From positions 1,819,558-1,883,557 of the forward strand of contig JABAKD010000008.1 in NCBI GenBank assembly GCA_012845835.1: 64,000 nucleotides of DNA, read 5' to 3'. The notes under the pieces are model-generated. The model did no database searches. It was not told where the DNA came from and saw only the letters and a program-made list of their open reading frames with translations. Positions 33,601 through 47,200 of this stretch are shown here, piece after piece. The DNA is from Undaria pinnatifida. Lineage: Eukaryota > Sar > Phaeophyceae > Laminariales > Alariaceae. Made by a program: the position numbers and the translations under genes. Within the stretch, counting starts at the first letter, position 1. Each line of letters starts with the position of its first letter.

Positions 33601-35168
33601 GACTCGCCTGCGACGACGGACAGTAGCGACCTTCGCGCCTTTTTGCGGCCGCTCATGGCGTTCAGCAGGACCGTTCTGACCCGATAGGCCTTGGAGAACA
33701 GGGCGCCAAACGTTAGATCGAACGCTGGGAGGGGGGAAGGGAGGGGGTTAACGGCGGCAAAAAGCGACACATAATAACGGAGGGAAACATGAACGAAAAG
33801 ACGGAGCACAAGAAACGAAACAGATGAAGAACGACAAACCAACGGACGAGAACAAGAAACGACAGAAATATGAAAAAATAAACAATACCGAAAAAGACGA
33901 AGAAGAAGCAAGATAAAAAAAACCAAAACAACGATTAAACAAGCGAGCCAGAGCCGCTAGCGCACAGCAGGAGCAGCAATACGAGCAGCTGCAGCCGCGG
34001 CAGCAGCACCAGCAGCGACGGCAAAAAGAAACAGAGCGGGCGTCGGGATAAGCGGCGGAAATCCGGGTACAGTTCCTCGTCCGGCAAACACAACACGTCT
34101 GGGGACGGCTTTCTGTGAGACGCTAACCACACACACCACCGCAAGGGAGGGCAGGGCAGGGCAAGGCAAGACAAGGCAAGGCAAGGCAAGGCAAGACAAG
34201 GCAAGACAAGGCAAGGCAAGGCAAGGCGGGGCAAGGCGAAACAAGGCAACCTCGCCCAAGCCAAGGCCAGCCAAGACCCTTTTGGGAGTGTACTATAAAA
34301 ATCGGCCAAATACACGCTAAAGTGCGATGCTATCAGCGCCTAGTAATGGAAACAGCACCGCCACTCTGCGCGCACAGCTAGAGTCCTGACACATCCCCTA
34401 CCCCAGCAGATGATACAGTATGGTATGATATGATATGATATGAAATGATATGATATGATATGATATGATATGATATGATATGATATGATATGATATGATA
34501 TGATATGATATGATATGATATGACATGACATGATATGATATGAAATGATATGATATGATATGACATGACATGGCATGATGTGATGCTATGTGATGTGATG
34601 TGAAATGACATGACGTGACGTGACATGACATGATATTATGTGATATGATATGACATGATGGATATGCTATGATATTATACAATGTGACATGACATGACGT
34701 GATATGACATGACATGACATGATATTATGTGATATCATATGACATGACATGACATGACATCGTATGATATGACAATAATCACACGCTATACGCTATGTTC
34801 GATATTTCCCCTCCCTCAAGCCCCAAAGGGGTCAAGTTAAGCATATACTTCGCACAAGTACACAACTCACATATGCTCCAAAGAGCCACACGGCTAAAGC
34901 ACGAGTTGCTAGTGTTCGATCCAAGGAGCGAAAGGTTGCTCAGGCAAAGACCGGCCACACCCAGGCTGAACAGGACACAGAACCGGGGTTGGGAAAACCT
35001 GAGGGGGCAACGTACAGCAGCCGGGGGCGAGGGAGGGGAAGGGGGAGTGTACTCAGTTCATGCATGGCGGTAGTCATATGACCATAGACCCGAGGGGAGG
35101 GGGGGGAGGGGGGGGGTTAACGTGTTGGTGTTTAGATGGTGCTGATTTGGATATCGGAAACACTACTA

Positions 35169-35200
<32 letters not shown>

Positions 35201-38200
35201 TTCAGCTACTACTACAGCTACTACTACCGCTACTACTGTCAATTCCACTTCTTTTTTTTTTCCCTCACACTTCTACTTTCCAGCTTCTGGACAAGCCGTG
35301 GTCACAGGTCTCGTCCCTTCCCCCCCCCCCCCGGTTCTTGCCTTCAATCTTTATGGCGCATAGGGTTCAGCAATCCCACTGTTCGTCGATTTTCACCTGA
35401 GTGTTACTGACTCATGCTGTCGCGCTTTCCGCATGCCAATTTGTGCACAAGAAAAACTCCCGACGAATTTATACGAGTATGCACTCGGCGGGGCTCGAAC
35501 TCACCAAACTGACCTATATCAGGCTCGAGGATAACCTGATACGCCACCGGGGCGACCTTCTCCACGATATACCACTACTACAGCTACTACAGCTACTACA
35601 GCTGCTACAGCTACTACAGCTACAGCTACAGCTACAGCTAACTACAGCTACTACTACAACTACTACAACTACTACTACTATTAATACTACTACTATTAAT
35701 ATTACTACTGCTACTGCTACTACTACTACTACTACTACTACTAATGCCACCACCAAGATATTACTAAAAAAAACAAAAAAATAACAGCAGTACGATATGC
35801 CTTACGTATCGAGGTACAAGGTACACCCTACCCACTTGACTCACTTGATCATCGGCCGTGCCCGATAAAGGTACACGAGGATAGCCGACGCTATAGCCAG
35901 CATCCCTCCCATGGCCGACACCACAATGATCGCCACACCAAACGGCGAAGACACCATCACGTGATCGCATTGCAGGCTGCCCCGTCACAAGAACAAATTA
36001 CATACCATACATGCAACGTGGAGGCGGTGAAATAGGGGGGTTGGGTTGGGTTGGGCTGGGTTGGGTTGGGTTGGGTTGGGTTGGGTTGGGTTGGGTTGGG
36101 TTGGGTGGGGTTGGGTTCGGTGGGGTGGGGCAGCACACTTGTGGGTGATTGGGTCCAGTGGGCGGTGGGAGGTGTTTGCTATCAATAGTTGATCAGTATC
36201 ACACCGTCAATCAGGAATATTTTCGCCAAAAAGAGGTACTGTACTGTACTGTCCTGTACCCCTATCACATCGTAACACGCACGGTATAATGTAGTTCGTT
36301 ATCGATAGTTGATTATTATAGTATCATATCCTCAGTCACAAAGGTTTTTGGCCAAAAAGAGGTACTGTACCCCTACGATCATGTCGTAACACGCACAATG
36401 TTGGGTAGTTTGTTATTAATAGCTGATTTTGTATCATACCGTCAGTCACAAATATTTTGGTCAAAAAAGGTACTTTACTGCTGTACCCCTATGATGTCGT
36501 AAACACGCGTCACGCAAAATGAATACAAAACAAAACGCAGACGAAAAAATCTTACCATCAATACAGCACATGACAACCATGCTGGGGCAACGAAATCGCG
36601 ACACAAACAAAAAACGATTCACGTAAGTCAAAACAAGATGAAAAATCTTCTTAGGGCTAGTACTCAGAGGAACCCCACCGCCGAAAATACCCCACAAAAA
36701 TATGGAAACCCTCCTCCCCCCTAAGGGTAAGCAAACAGTTTTTATGTAGTATATGGAAAAAGCGTGATGACCGCCCAAATGTTGGAGGTGTCTCTATTAC
36801 GAGTAAGAACGGTGCTTCGTCTCCAAAGGGGTGCGTGGTCAATGGTGAAGTGACTAAGGTAAGCAAAAAATTAGTTACGCCCCCCCCCTCCCCCCTTCCC
36901 CCCTCCCCCCCCCCCCCTCCCCCTCCCCCCAAAGAACTCACGTTGTGGCGTTGGGCATACGCCTCCCTCCGTAACAGGAACTCTCCTTAGGGTCGTAGGC
37001 GAACGTGACGTCGATGGTTTGAGTAGCAGGGTTACACGACGAAACCGTGTAGTTGTAGTCGGCTGCCGTAAAAGTCATACCAGGTATAAAAAAGCAGAAT
37101 CGATATGCAAGGGGGACAAGGTAGGGGGCGGGTGCAGGGGGCGTTAGGGGTGCTAAGGGGGGGGGGGGGGGGGGGGGGGTACTCAGTTTGTGCATGGCCG
37201 TAGTTGTACTGTATGACCATAAACCCTCGCATCCCTACTATAGGGGGGGGGGGGGGGGCGTACTCAGGGAAGGGGGGCGGGGGGGGGGGGGGGGTCACTC
37301 ATTATTTTGCTTGCCTTAGTCACTTCACCATTGACCACGCATCCCTTTCGAGACGGAGCACCGTTCCTGCTCCTACTCCTAATAGAGACACCTCCAACAT
37401 TTGGGCACTAAAAACGTTTCTTCCATATAATACATGAAAAAAGTTCTTGCTCATATCTTGTCCTTCCTGTTTAGCCGTCTGTGGCGGCCATCTATCTCCT
37501 AGGACAGCGATCGTTTTCTCGCTACTGCAGAATGTACAAAAACTTCTCCGTTATCACATCCGTTCATTTTCCTCGTCTCCTGGAACTCATTCTGTTCCTC
37601 AATGTATCATACAGTTCACGTTCTCCCACTGTGCGGGTTCTGCTCTCGTCTGTGTGGCCACAGAGGGGTGGGGGGAGGGGCATTGGGAGATTTAGGTGCG
37701 GCGGTGGGAAGGGCAGTGGGAAGCAACGCATTGGTGTTATACGTGTATAACAGACATGGTAGTAAATACACATATTTTCAAAGGGTTTTCCCCATGTTGG
37801 CACCTAGACCGGAGGCGACCTCGGGCTATGCTAGAGGCTTTCCTTCCACGACTACACCCCCGCCTCTCCTCTACCTGCCTGCTTGCCTGCCTGTTCACGA
37901 CCTCATCCCCTCCAACCAACCTTTTCTAACCATCCACGTCAACCCCCGCCATCTTTTCCATTATCACACATTCACGGGGTGACATACGTAGTAATCCAGT
38001 ATACATTGGTGAATACACAGATTTTAGTGTTCATCGTAGGTCATGATTCATTATCACCAAGCATGTTGTAAGGAATGCTGTAATAGCTTCCACCCATGCT
38101 ACCGTGGAGGTGCACCTTCAACTTTTTTTCACGAGGCTCCTCCCTTTCAAGGAGCTTAACGCCTTTCTTTCCAGCTGGAACTACGTTTTGGGGACAAAAT

Positions 38201-41200
38201 AGCTTGGATTTAGTATAGGGAGGGGTTTTCGGGGTCATTTCTAACTCCTAAACTTATCTTAGTCTAATTCCAAGTGTTTTATTCCCATGTCGGGACTGCG
38301 GAGCTAAAAAAGGGGTTTCTGTTGAGGAGCTTGACCCATTTCCAACTACTGAAACTATCCTAGTCTAACTTCAAGTTTTTTGTCCCTCTGTCGAGACTGC
38401 GGAGCTATATGGGTTTCTTTTGCGGAGCTTAACCCATTTCCAACTCCTAAACCTTTCCTAGTCTAATTCCAAGTGTTTTGCTCCCATGTCGGGACTGCGG
38501 TGCTAAAACGGTTGCACCTTCATTTCCATTTGCAACTCCTAAAAATATCCCATCCTAGTCGAATTCCAAGTGTTTTGTCCCCATGTCGGGAGTGCGGTGC
38601 TAAAAGGGTTCCACCTTCATTTCCATTTCCAACTCCTAAACTCATTATATTTTAGTCTAATTCCAAGTGTTTTGTCCCCATGTCGGGAGTGCGGTGCTAA
38701 AACCATTGCATCTTCATTCCCATTCCCAACCCCTGAAATGATGCTAGTCTAATCCCAAGTGTTTTGTTCCCATGTCGGGACTGCGATGCTAAAACGGTTG
38801 CACCTTCATTTCCATTTCCAACTCCTAAACTTATCATATCCTAGTCTAACTCTTAAGTGTTTTGTCCCCATGTCGGGAGTGCGGTGCAAAATGACCTCCC
38901 ACAAAAACCCGTTTGGAGGAAAAAAAAAAAACATCTACAAGTACCCGATGAACAATCCCACCTACTGCGTCATTGGCTATTTTATACAGCGAAACCATGC
39001 AACAACAAAAAAAAATCACACTATTTTGGGTGAAGGACCCCATTTTTTCAAAAAAACGTTCCAAGAAAAAATTGCTACCGCTATCGTAGCACGCATCCCT
39101 CCTTCTTTGTGAACTCCCCCTCCTACCTTCTCCCCTTAAATTTACCCCCCCCCCCCCCCCCCCCCCGCCTTTCCTCCCATTCTAATGCCCCGCCCCCCTG
39201 TCCCGCGCCTTCCGAAGCTCGTTGCGGCCGACAGGAGCGCAGAGTTTTGCTGGGGTTTCTCGGTCTAGCAGGGAGCTCTTACAATCGCCGCCCAAAAATG
39301 ACTTTGATGAGAAAACATGGGAGTATCATAATAATGAGAACCAAAAACTGAACTACACCGTTATTGGGTCGTCGTTATTAGTAGCTCGTTAGTATTACAC
39401 CGTTAGTCACAAATGTTTAGGACAAAAAGAGATACTGTGTCCGCACTGTGCGTGTACCCTTACCATATCGTAATACGCACGATATCGGGTAGTGCGTTAT
39501 TAATGGTTGATTAGTATCATACCGTCAGTCAGAAATGTTTGGGCCAAAAAAAGGTACTGTACTGTACCCCTATCATACCGTAACAAGCACGATATTATGC
39601 AGTTTGTTATTAATAGTTATTTAGTATCATACCGTCAGTCATAAATGTTCGGGCCAAAAAAAGGTACTGTACTGTATCGCTATCATATCGTAGCAAGTAC
39701 GATATTAGGCAGTTCGTTATTAATAGTTGGTATCATACCGTCAGTCAAAAACGTTTTGGCCGCAAAAAGGTACTGTACTGTACCCCTGTCATGTCGTTAC
39801 ACGCTGTCACGATATTGGGTGTGATAGTTTGTTATCAATGGTTGAATATTAATAGTATCATACAGTCAGCCAGAAATGTTTTGTATAAGAAGAGTTCCCC
39901 TCCCCTCTCACCTTTTGTGCACCGCCTACAGCTCTCGTGGAGATAGTTTTGCTCGGTGCAGCGTACTTTCAGAACAGAGTTAACTGTTGTCTCCAACCGC
40001 ACAAAAGCCTCCTCGGCAGTGTAGTCCTTGAACGCCATCTGCAGTCAAATCACCGTATCACAATATATTTTATGATGTGTTAGTGTAGAATATGATGATG
40101 GGATACTTCGGAGTACGATATTCTATAAAAAATATTTCAAGGACGTCAGTCGCGAGTTCGACGAATTTCGGGTCAACACTCATCTTTGTAAGCTGCGTTG
40201 TTGGTACTTGTAATATACTATATGAGTGGGTTTTTATTGGGAGGGGTCCTATTTTTTGTCCACTATAATGGTAAGGGTTGATATTTTATTATACTTCATT
40301 ATTACCTGGTATATTACATGATATGATACACTCCGATACGATATGATATTATGCATTAAATGGTGATGTGATATTGTTGTATGGTATGTCACCATATGGT
40401 GTGATAGGAGAGGATATGATGTGGTATGATACGACATTATACGAGACGATATGACGTGACATTTCATTGTGTACCGGTATATGATAAGACATGTTATGAC
40501 GTGATGTTGCATCCCTATTTTGCCAAATTAAAGAGTTATTATTACCCCCCCCTGAATACATATACCTTACGAGGTACGTTACACGATAATACCGACATGA
40601 TACGATATGTTACAATACGATGTACCTGGTAGTACGATGTGATGTTATTATAAAAACATCATACCACCTGGTACATGCGATGTTTTGTGACGCGGCAGCA
40701 ACAAATCGCCAACGACCTTCACCATAGCAGCGACAACTGCTGTGCAAGAACTGATCCCCATCCCCTCAACTAAAAAATGTGCTCGTACCAGGTATATTAT
40801 ACGATATGCTATAATACGATGTGATACGATATTGTGCGATATGATACGATGCGATATCACATGCGATGTTTTGTGAAGCGACAGCAACAGATCGCCAACG
40901 ACCTTCACCATAGCAGCGACAACTGCTGTGCAAGAACTGATCCCCATCCCCTCAAACAAAAAATGTGCTCGTACCAGGTATATTATACGATATGCTATAA
41001 TACGATGTGATACGATATTGTGCGATATGATACGATGCGATATCACATGCGATGTTTTGTGAAGCGACAGCAACAGATCGCCAACGACCTTCACCATAGA
41101 AGCGACAACTGTGCAAGAACATCCCCATCCCCTCGAACAAAAATTGTGATCGCACCAGGTACCAAATTATACGATATGCTATAATACGACGTGATACGAT

Positions 41201-44200
41201 AGTGTACGATATGATACGATACGATGCGATATCATATCATACCGTATTATGATATTTTGTGACGCGACAGTAGCAGATCGCCAACGACCTTCATCATAGC
41301 AGCGACAACTGTGAAATTACTGACCTCCATCCACATCTCTCGGAACGGTTTGATGTTCTCCAGCATACGAAACTTAGCAAACGACGGCTGAGGGTCTGCT
41401 CGTCAACGTAACAAGATATAGGAAAGGAAATAACAGGACAGGAAAGGACAGGAAAGGAAAGAACAGGACAAGACAGGACAGGGCAGGATAGGACGGGATA
41501 GGGTGGTGAGGGATAGGGCAGAAAATGAAAGGACAAGACCGGACAGGACAGGAGATTTTAGAGCAAGAAGGGAGAGGAAAGGAGAAAGCGAGACATCAAA
41601 AATCGGCATTTCTGCGTTCGAGGCACGGTACGCACGCACACACTCCTCGCACACACGGAGCCAAAAAACACGAAAAGATTAAAGAAACACCAAAACGCCA
41701 AACAAACCACAAAACACCCCAAAACGCCAAACAATCAAAATATAAGAAGACACACTTGACCACGAACACAACAAGAACAACACGCCAAAAAAACGATCTC
41801 ACTCCACAAACTATCTGGTATAACGACAGGGGGGGGGAGAAGGGGAGATACCTGTGACCACGGCTTGTCCAGAAGGTCCCTTAGGGCAACGCCTCTTACT
41901 AAACTGTAAACGAGAGCTGGGAAGAAAAACCTCACAATGAAAAAAAAAAAAACGAGTTGAACTGGAAAGAAAAAAGTGACGTTAATAAAAGATTAAAAAA
42001 ATGAAAAATAAATAATCCAAATGAGCTGGAAAGAAAAACCTCACAACGAAAAAAAAAAAAGGGTTGAGCTGGAAAAAAAAGTCACGTTAAAAAAAGATCA
42101 AAAATAAATAAATAAATAAATACGGAGTAAGTAAAAGATGTACGCAATTCTATGGAATACACCGTCAGTTGAGTATTAATCAACCAGTCCATCACTCTAT
42201 TACCCGTGGGGGGGGTTCAACCATTTTACCCCTGAAACCATACCCCACCCTAATTCCAAGTAGTTTGTTTCCAAAAACTGGGTCAAGACTCACATTGGGC
42301 AGGTACGGACTCTCTTAGTTGTCTAACCGCCAGATCCCACTGATCGCTTGTCCACATGTTATCCTTCAACGCGCTCTGAGGTGGGGAGGGAGGGGGCGGG
42401 GGGGGGGCGTACTCATTTGTTGCTCGCCTTAGTCATTGGACCATTGAACACACATCCCTGTCGAGACGGAGCATGGGAAGGATTTACACACATACTACCG
42501 CATCATAATTTAGGGGTGATACGGGGCGTCAGTCATCGAGCGAACGGAAGGAACCGACATGTTCATTTCGAAACCGCAATATCAATCGCGATCGCACCAC
42601 AACAGGGAGCCACGCCAACACATGGAATCAACCATCCAATCGACGACGTTATCAAGTTATCAACCCACCAACTAGTCAACCACTCAACCAACAGCCCAAC
42701 CGAACTATGGAGGCGTCTCCCACCCCCCCCCCCCAGCCCCGGACCCCCCCCCACCCATATCCCTAGACCACCCCACGGCAGCAGCAACAAGCTAACCCGC
42801 CCCGAAGGGAGTGTGAGACCTCTGTACCGCGGCGCAGCAAATCAACAAATCAAGTTAGACACCAAAACAACCAACTAATCGCGGAGGCGTGTGCCAGCCC
42901 CCCCTCCCAACCCCAGACCCTAGCCCCATCGCCCGGCCGGGGCAATCAGCGAATCCACCTCGTACGGTGGGGGGTGAGGCTATCCCCACCCCCCTCTACA
43001 AACCCAACCTCCAACCCCACCCCCCGGCCTAGGCAACAAGGAAACCCACCACACGGAGGGGGAGATGTCTGCACTAGAGCGCACGGATATGAAACACCAA
43101 TCGTGTCCTTTGTCAGCTCCCACACCTAACCCTCAACCTCACTCCCATCCCCATCCCTAACCCCACTCCCATCCCATCCCTATCCCCAACCGATGGACGG
43201 AAGCTACGGTGGCGGGTGCACCCATTTTTTTTCCTGCAAGGTTCTTGACTTGAGGAGCTCTACGTTTTACCCCCCCCCAAAAAAAACGATTTTGAGTGAA
43301 TTTGAAAAAAAACAAACGATATTGAATGAATTTGAAAAAAAAAAAAGCAAATCCAGGACAAACCTCAGCCCTAACCATAGGTACACAAACAAAAAATGCT
43401 GCAAACTACAAAGGACTATCAATAGTTCCGACCATTTTGGGTCAAGGAGCCCTCCCCATCATTAAAAAAAAAAAGCAGCCTAAAACTGCTAACGACGCCG
43501 TAGCTCGCGTCCCTAATCCAACCCCCAACCACAACCTCGCAACCGAACCCACCTCGCATGGAGGCCACCTCGCGTGGAGCAGGGGGGGGGGGGGGGGGCG
43601 TATCATGTGTTGCTTGACTTTTAGTCATTTGACCATAGCATTGACCACGCATCCCTTTCGAGACGGAGCACCATTCCTACTCCTGATGGAGACACCTCCA
43701 TCATTTGGTGCTCATTACGCTTTTTCCAATGCATTAGATAAAAAACTGCACCGCATAGACAGATGCCATGCCAAACATGTCTTTCGTCACCTCCCACGTA
43801 GCCCCCAACCCAACCCCTCTAACCTATCCCCATCCCCAATCAGTCCCCCACCAAACCCCACCCCCTTTTCCGAATCTAACCCATACACCCCCCCCCGACC
43901 CCGCTACTGACCCCCACCCCCTCCCTAGACCCCCTCCTAACCAAAACCCCTGATACAACCCCCAACCACATCCTCCCAAGCACTTCACATGGAGGGGGAG
44001 ATCTCTGCACCACAGCGTACACAGATGCCACATCGATCACGTCCTTTGTCAGCTCCCACGTAGCCCCAGATCCCACCCCCAACCAATCCCGTCCCGAATG
44101 CCACCCCCAATCCAAGCACAATCCATACACCCACCGCCAACTCCACTCGAAACCCCAACCCAACCCCTAGGCCCACCTCGTATGGAGGGGGAGATCGCTG

Positions 44201-47200
44201 CACCACAGCGTAGACAGACGCCATGTCAATCATGTCCTTCATCAGCTCCCACGCGTAGTCCTGCTGCTCGTCAGTAGTAGTCTTCGTTATGAACAGCCCG
44301 CACCCGCCAAGGAAGGAGTAAAGCCCGGGGACGAACGCCTCCGCTGGTTGTATTGGTTTTCACAGGGAAAATATCGAGGGGGGAAGAGGGGACGGGGAAG
44401 GGGAGGTCGGAGTGAGCGATGGTGAAGTGGTAAAGATATACTGAGGTATGTATCTCAACTATGTAAAGAAAACACCGAGCGTTAACCCATGTACAAGTGA
44501 ACCGTCCAGCAACAACAACAACTGCTTCTGCTTCACCTATATCGCCGCTTCCAAGGATCTCGTTCAGAGTCACCGGCGAGACGATGGCCATACCCCACAG
44601 CTCAGACTGACAACAGACGGGGGGCGTTTTTCGGTAGGAACAGAAGGTAGGGAACAGGGGTCAGGGGACAGAGGATTCAACGGCCTGAGCTACACCAGGG
44701 CACCTTAACCCCTACCAGATACACCACCGAAAAAAATCAACATTAAAACCAAGTAATTTCCCCCCAAAAAACGTTAGTACACTTTTAACGGCAGTAATTA
44801 TCGTAATCATGGACTACTACAGTCTCAAAAAGCTACTGTTACGAGACAACTTATGCCACACTACATCACGCCGTGCCCTCCTCCCTCTTCCCTCACCCCC
44901 CCCCCGCCCTGGGCGACACCGTTCCTTGGCTACACTACCGAAAAACAGTATGATTTCATCCACAAAATAAAATGCAGCAGTACAGGCAGTACAGCTGTGA
45001 GATCGAATACTTCGTCGAAACACATCTTTCGCAAGCTGTGTGTGATACTCCGATCGCGCGTATCATTTACTGGGTGTTGTGTGCCCTCATTAAGGATGGA
45101 TACAATACAGGTCGGCTAATCCCCTTACGGTACTGTAGAACTAGCCTGTATCAGGGCCATCAGCGTGATGTTAATCAATTTGTGCACGGAAACTACAAAA
45201 CCTGTTTTTGAGAGAGAAAATCTGCGATACTATGCATTAACGTACACTAAATACTACTGTACGCATACACTACCCTACATCGCCCCCCCTCCCCTCACCC
45301 CCTCCCCCCCCCTACACGCATCATACAAATATACGTACGATACCACAAAACATACTTACGGAGTTGTACGAGAAGGGAGGATCCTCGCCCAAAAACGGGC
45401 TCGCTTCCATCGAGTCAGAGAGGGCAAGCCCATCCTCCTCCCAGGTCAAAAACGCGTCCGTGTCTGTGGGAATGAACTCTCGGCTCATCCACCCCTCTCT
45501 CAGCATCAGCTGTCAGCCAACGAACGCACGATAAAAAAAAACGCGGGACAATTCACAGTAAGCCAATCAACGCCCGAAACAGCGCGGGACAACCTAAGGT
45601 GAGCCAATCAGCGCCCAAAACAGCTCGAGACAATTTAAGGTGAGCCAATCAACGTCCGAAACAGCGCGGAAAAAAATATCGGCAAACCCGTTGACAATTG
45701 AACTGCATGTTTATTAGACACAAGGGCCGTGGCCCCTGTACGGCAGCGCTTGGCGCATTCTAGGCAGTGCCTGGAACCACCGTCGCGTAGAGAAAGACGA
45801 GCGCGTGCTGGAGGGGAGACAGCAGACGGCACGAGCACAAAGGGCAAATGCAACAAGACGGCAGGGGCGCAACCTTTGTTTCCTGCAAGGTTCTCGGCTT
45901 GAAGAGACCAACAAACGCGAAACCCCATGGACAAGTCTCATGGACTAGGTGCCCCCAAAAAAAAATTGTCGCAAAAAAAAAAATCTTGAAATTCGGGCAA
46001 TTTTGGGCTATTAAGGAGCCTCGTCATTTCAGTTTTTTTCTTTCCAGAAAGTGCTATTTTACTTACATCCTTTATTTTCAGTTTTTCCCTTATCCCATCT
46101 GCTATCTTCGCACACTACTTTCTTTTCCTTCCCCCTCCCTAGCCGTGACTCAGACCCGGGGTCACTACCAAGCAGGCTCTTCTCGCCCCTCCCCACTACG
46201 GTACACACCTTCATTTTCATCGTGAGAAGACATCAGCCCTTTCTTACCCCGTCGATTCGCGTCGAACTGTGCTTACCCACGGTATAAAGCCCTCTCGGCA
46301 GTGGGTCTGCAGAAAATAAAATCTCCATACCAAGATTCGACTCCAACCTTAGTAGTGTTCGAGGTTACCACCGGCGCGACCGATTACTAGTACTCGTCCA
46401 AGACGCTATCGTGGCCGTCTCGAAGGTATCAACACACCAACAGAAAAAGGAAATTCATAAAAAACATAGCAATGCAGACTCTACAGCAGTAACGTAGTGA
46501 TGTAAAAAGAGAAACCAACCAAAAGAAAATATTGCACCAACACACGGCACGTGCTACGATAGAGACACATACCCTTTTTTGGCAAGCATGTGTTCTGAAC
46601 GACGGGGCCCGCTCCTTAACCCCTTTAGAACCCCCGAACCCCTCCCTATACTAAATCCAAGTCATTCTGTCCCCAAAAACGGGTTTCCAGTTGTAAAGGG
46701 GTTATCCCTCCTTGACCCAAAATCGTCGGAAACGCGCCATTTTTTCTTTGCACCATTCTCGTTGTTGTATCTAGGCCACGGGATTTTTCATTCAGTCAGA
46801 TTTTATTTTTTCTTCAAAAAAATAGTTTTTGGGAGGGGTCTTATAACCCCTTTAGAGCCCCCGAACCCCTCCCTATACTAAGTCCAAGTAATTTTGTCCC
46901 CCAAAACGGGTTTCCAGTTGTAAAAGGGGTTAAGCTCCCAAATCGAGGAACCTCCGACAAAAAAAAGCGGAGAACCGCTATCGTGCAAGCACGCGTCTAC
47001 AAACGTGTCACCTCGACCGTGGAGTTCATGGCGTCCACAAACTTTTCCCCCAACGCGCAAGTCTTCACGGCGGCATCGTTCTCCGTGTACAGGGTCGTGC
47101 CCCAGTTCCTCGCGATCATCAGGGACATCTTCGTCTCCTCGTCCCAGCTGGACCATAACCATTCACATCCCAATCCAAGTTCAAGTTCAAGTTAATAACG

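Noticed and set aside
35480-35560. Functional tRNA gene
   Set aside because: Box A/B-like motifs are present, but no acceptor stem or anticodon stem pairs could be built; it is better explained as a SINE head.
36035-36125. Telomeric repeat
   Set aside because: The unit is TTGGG, short and internal, flanked by gene exons on both sides.
36556-36581. A 26-nt putative exon with good borders between receptor exons k and l
   Set aside because: Including it puts the TM1 exon out of frame with a stop. Joining exon k directly to exon l keeps phase.
44680-44710. tRNA-like CTGGTGTAGCTCAGG on the minus strand
   Set aside because: A box-A-like stretch only, with no box B at the right distance.
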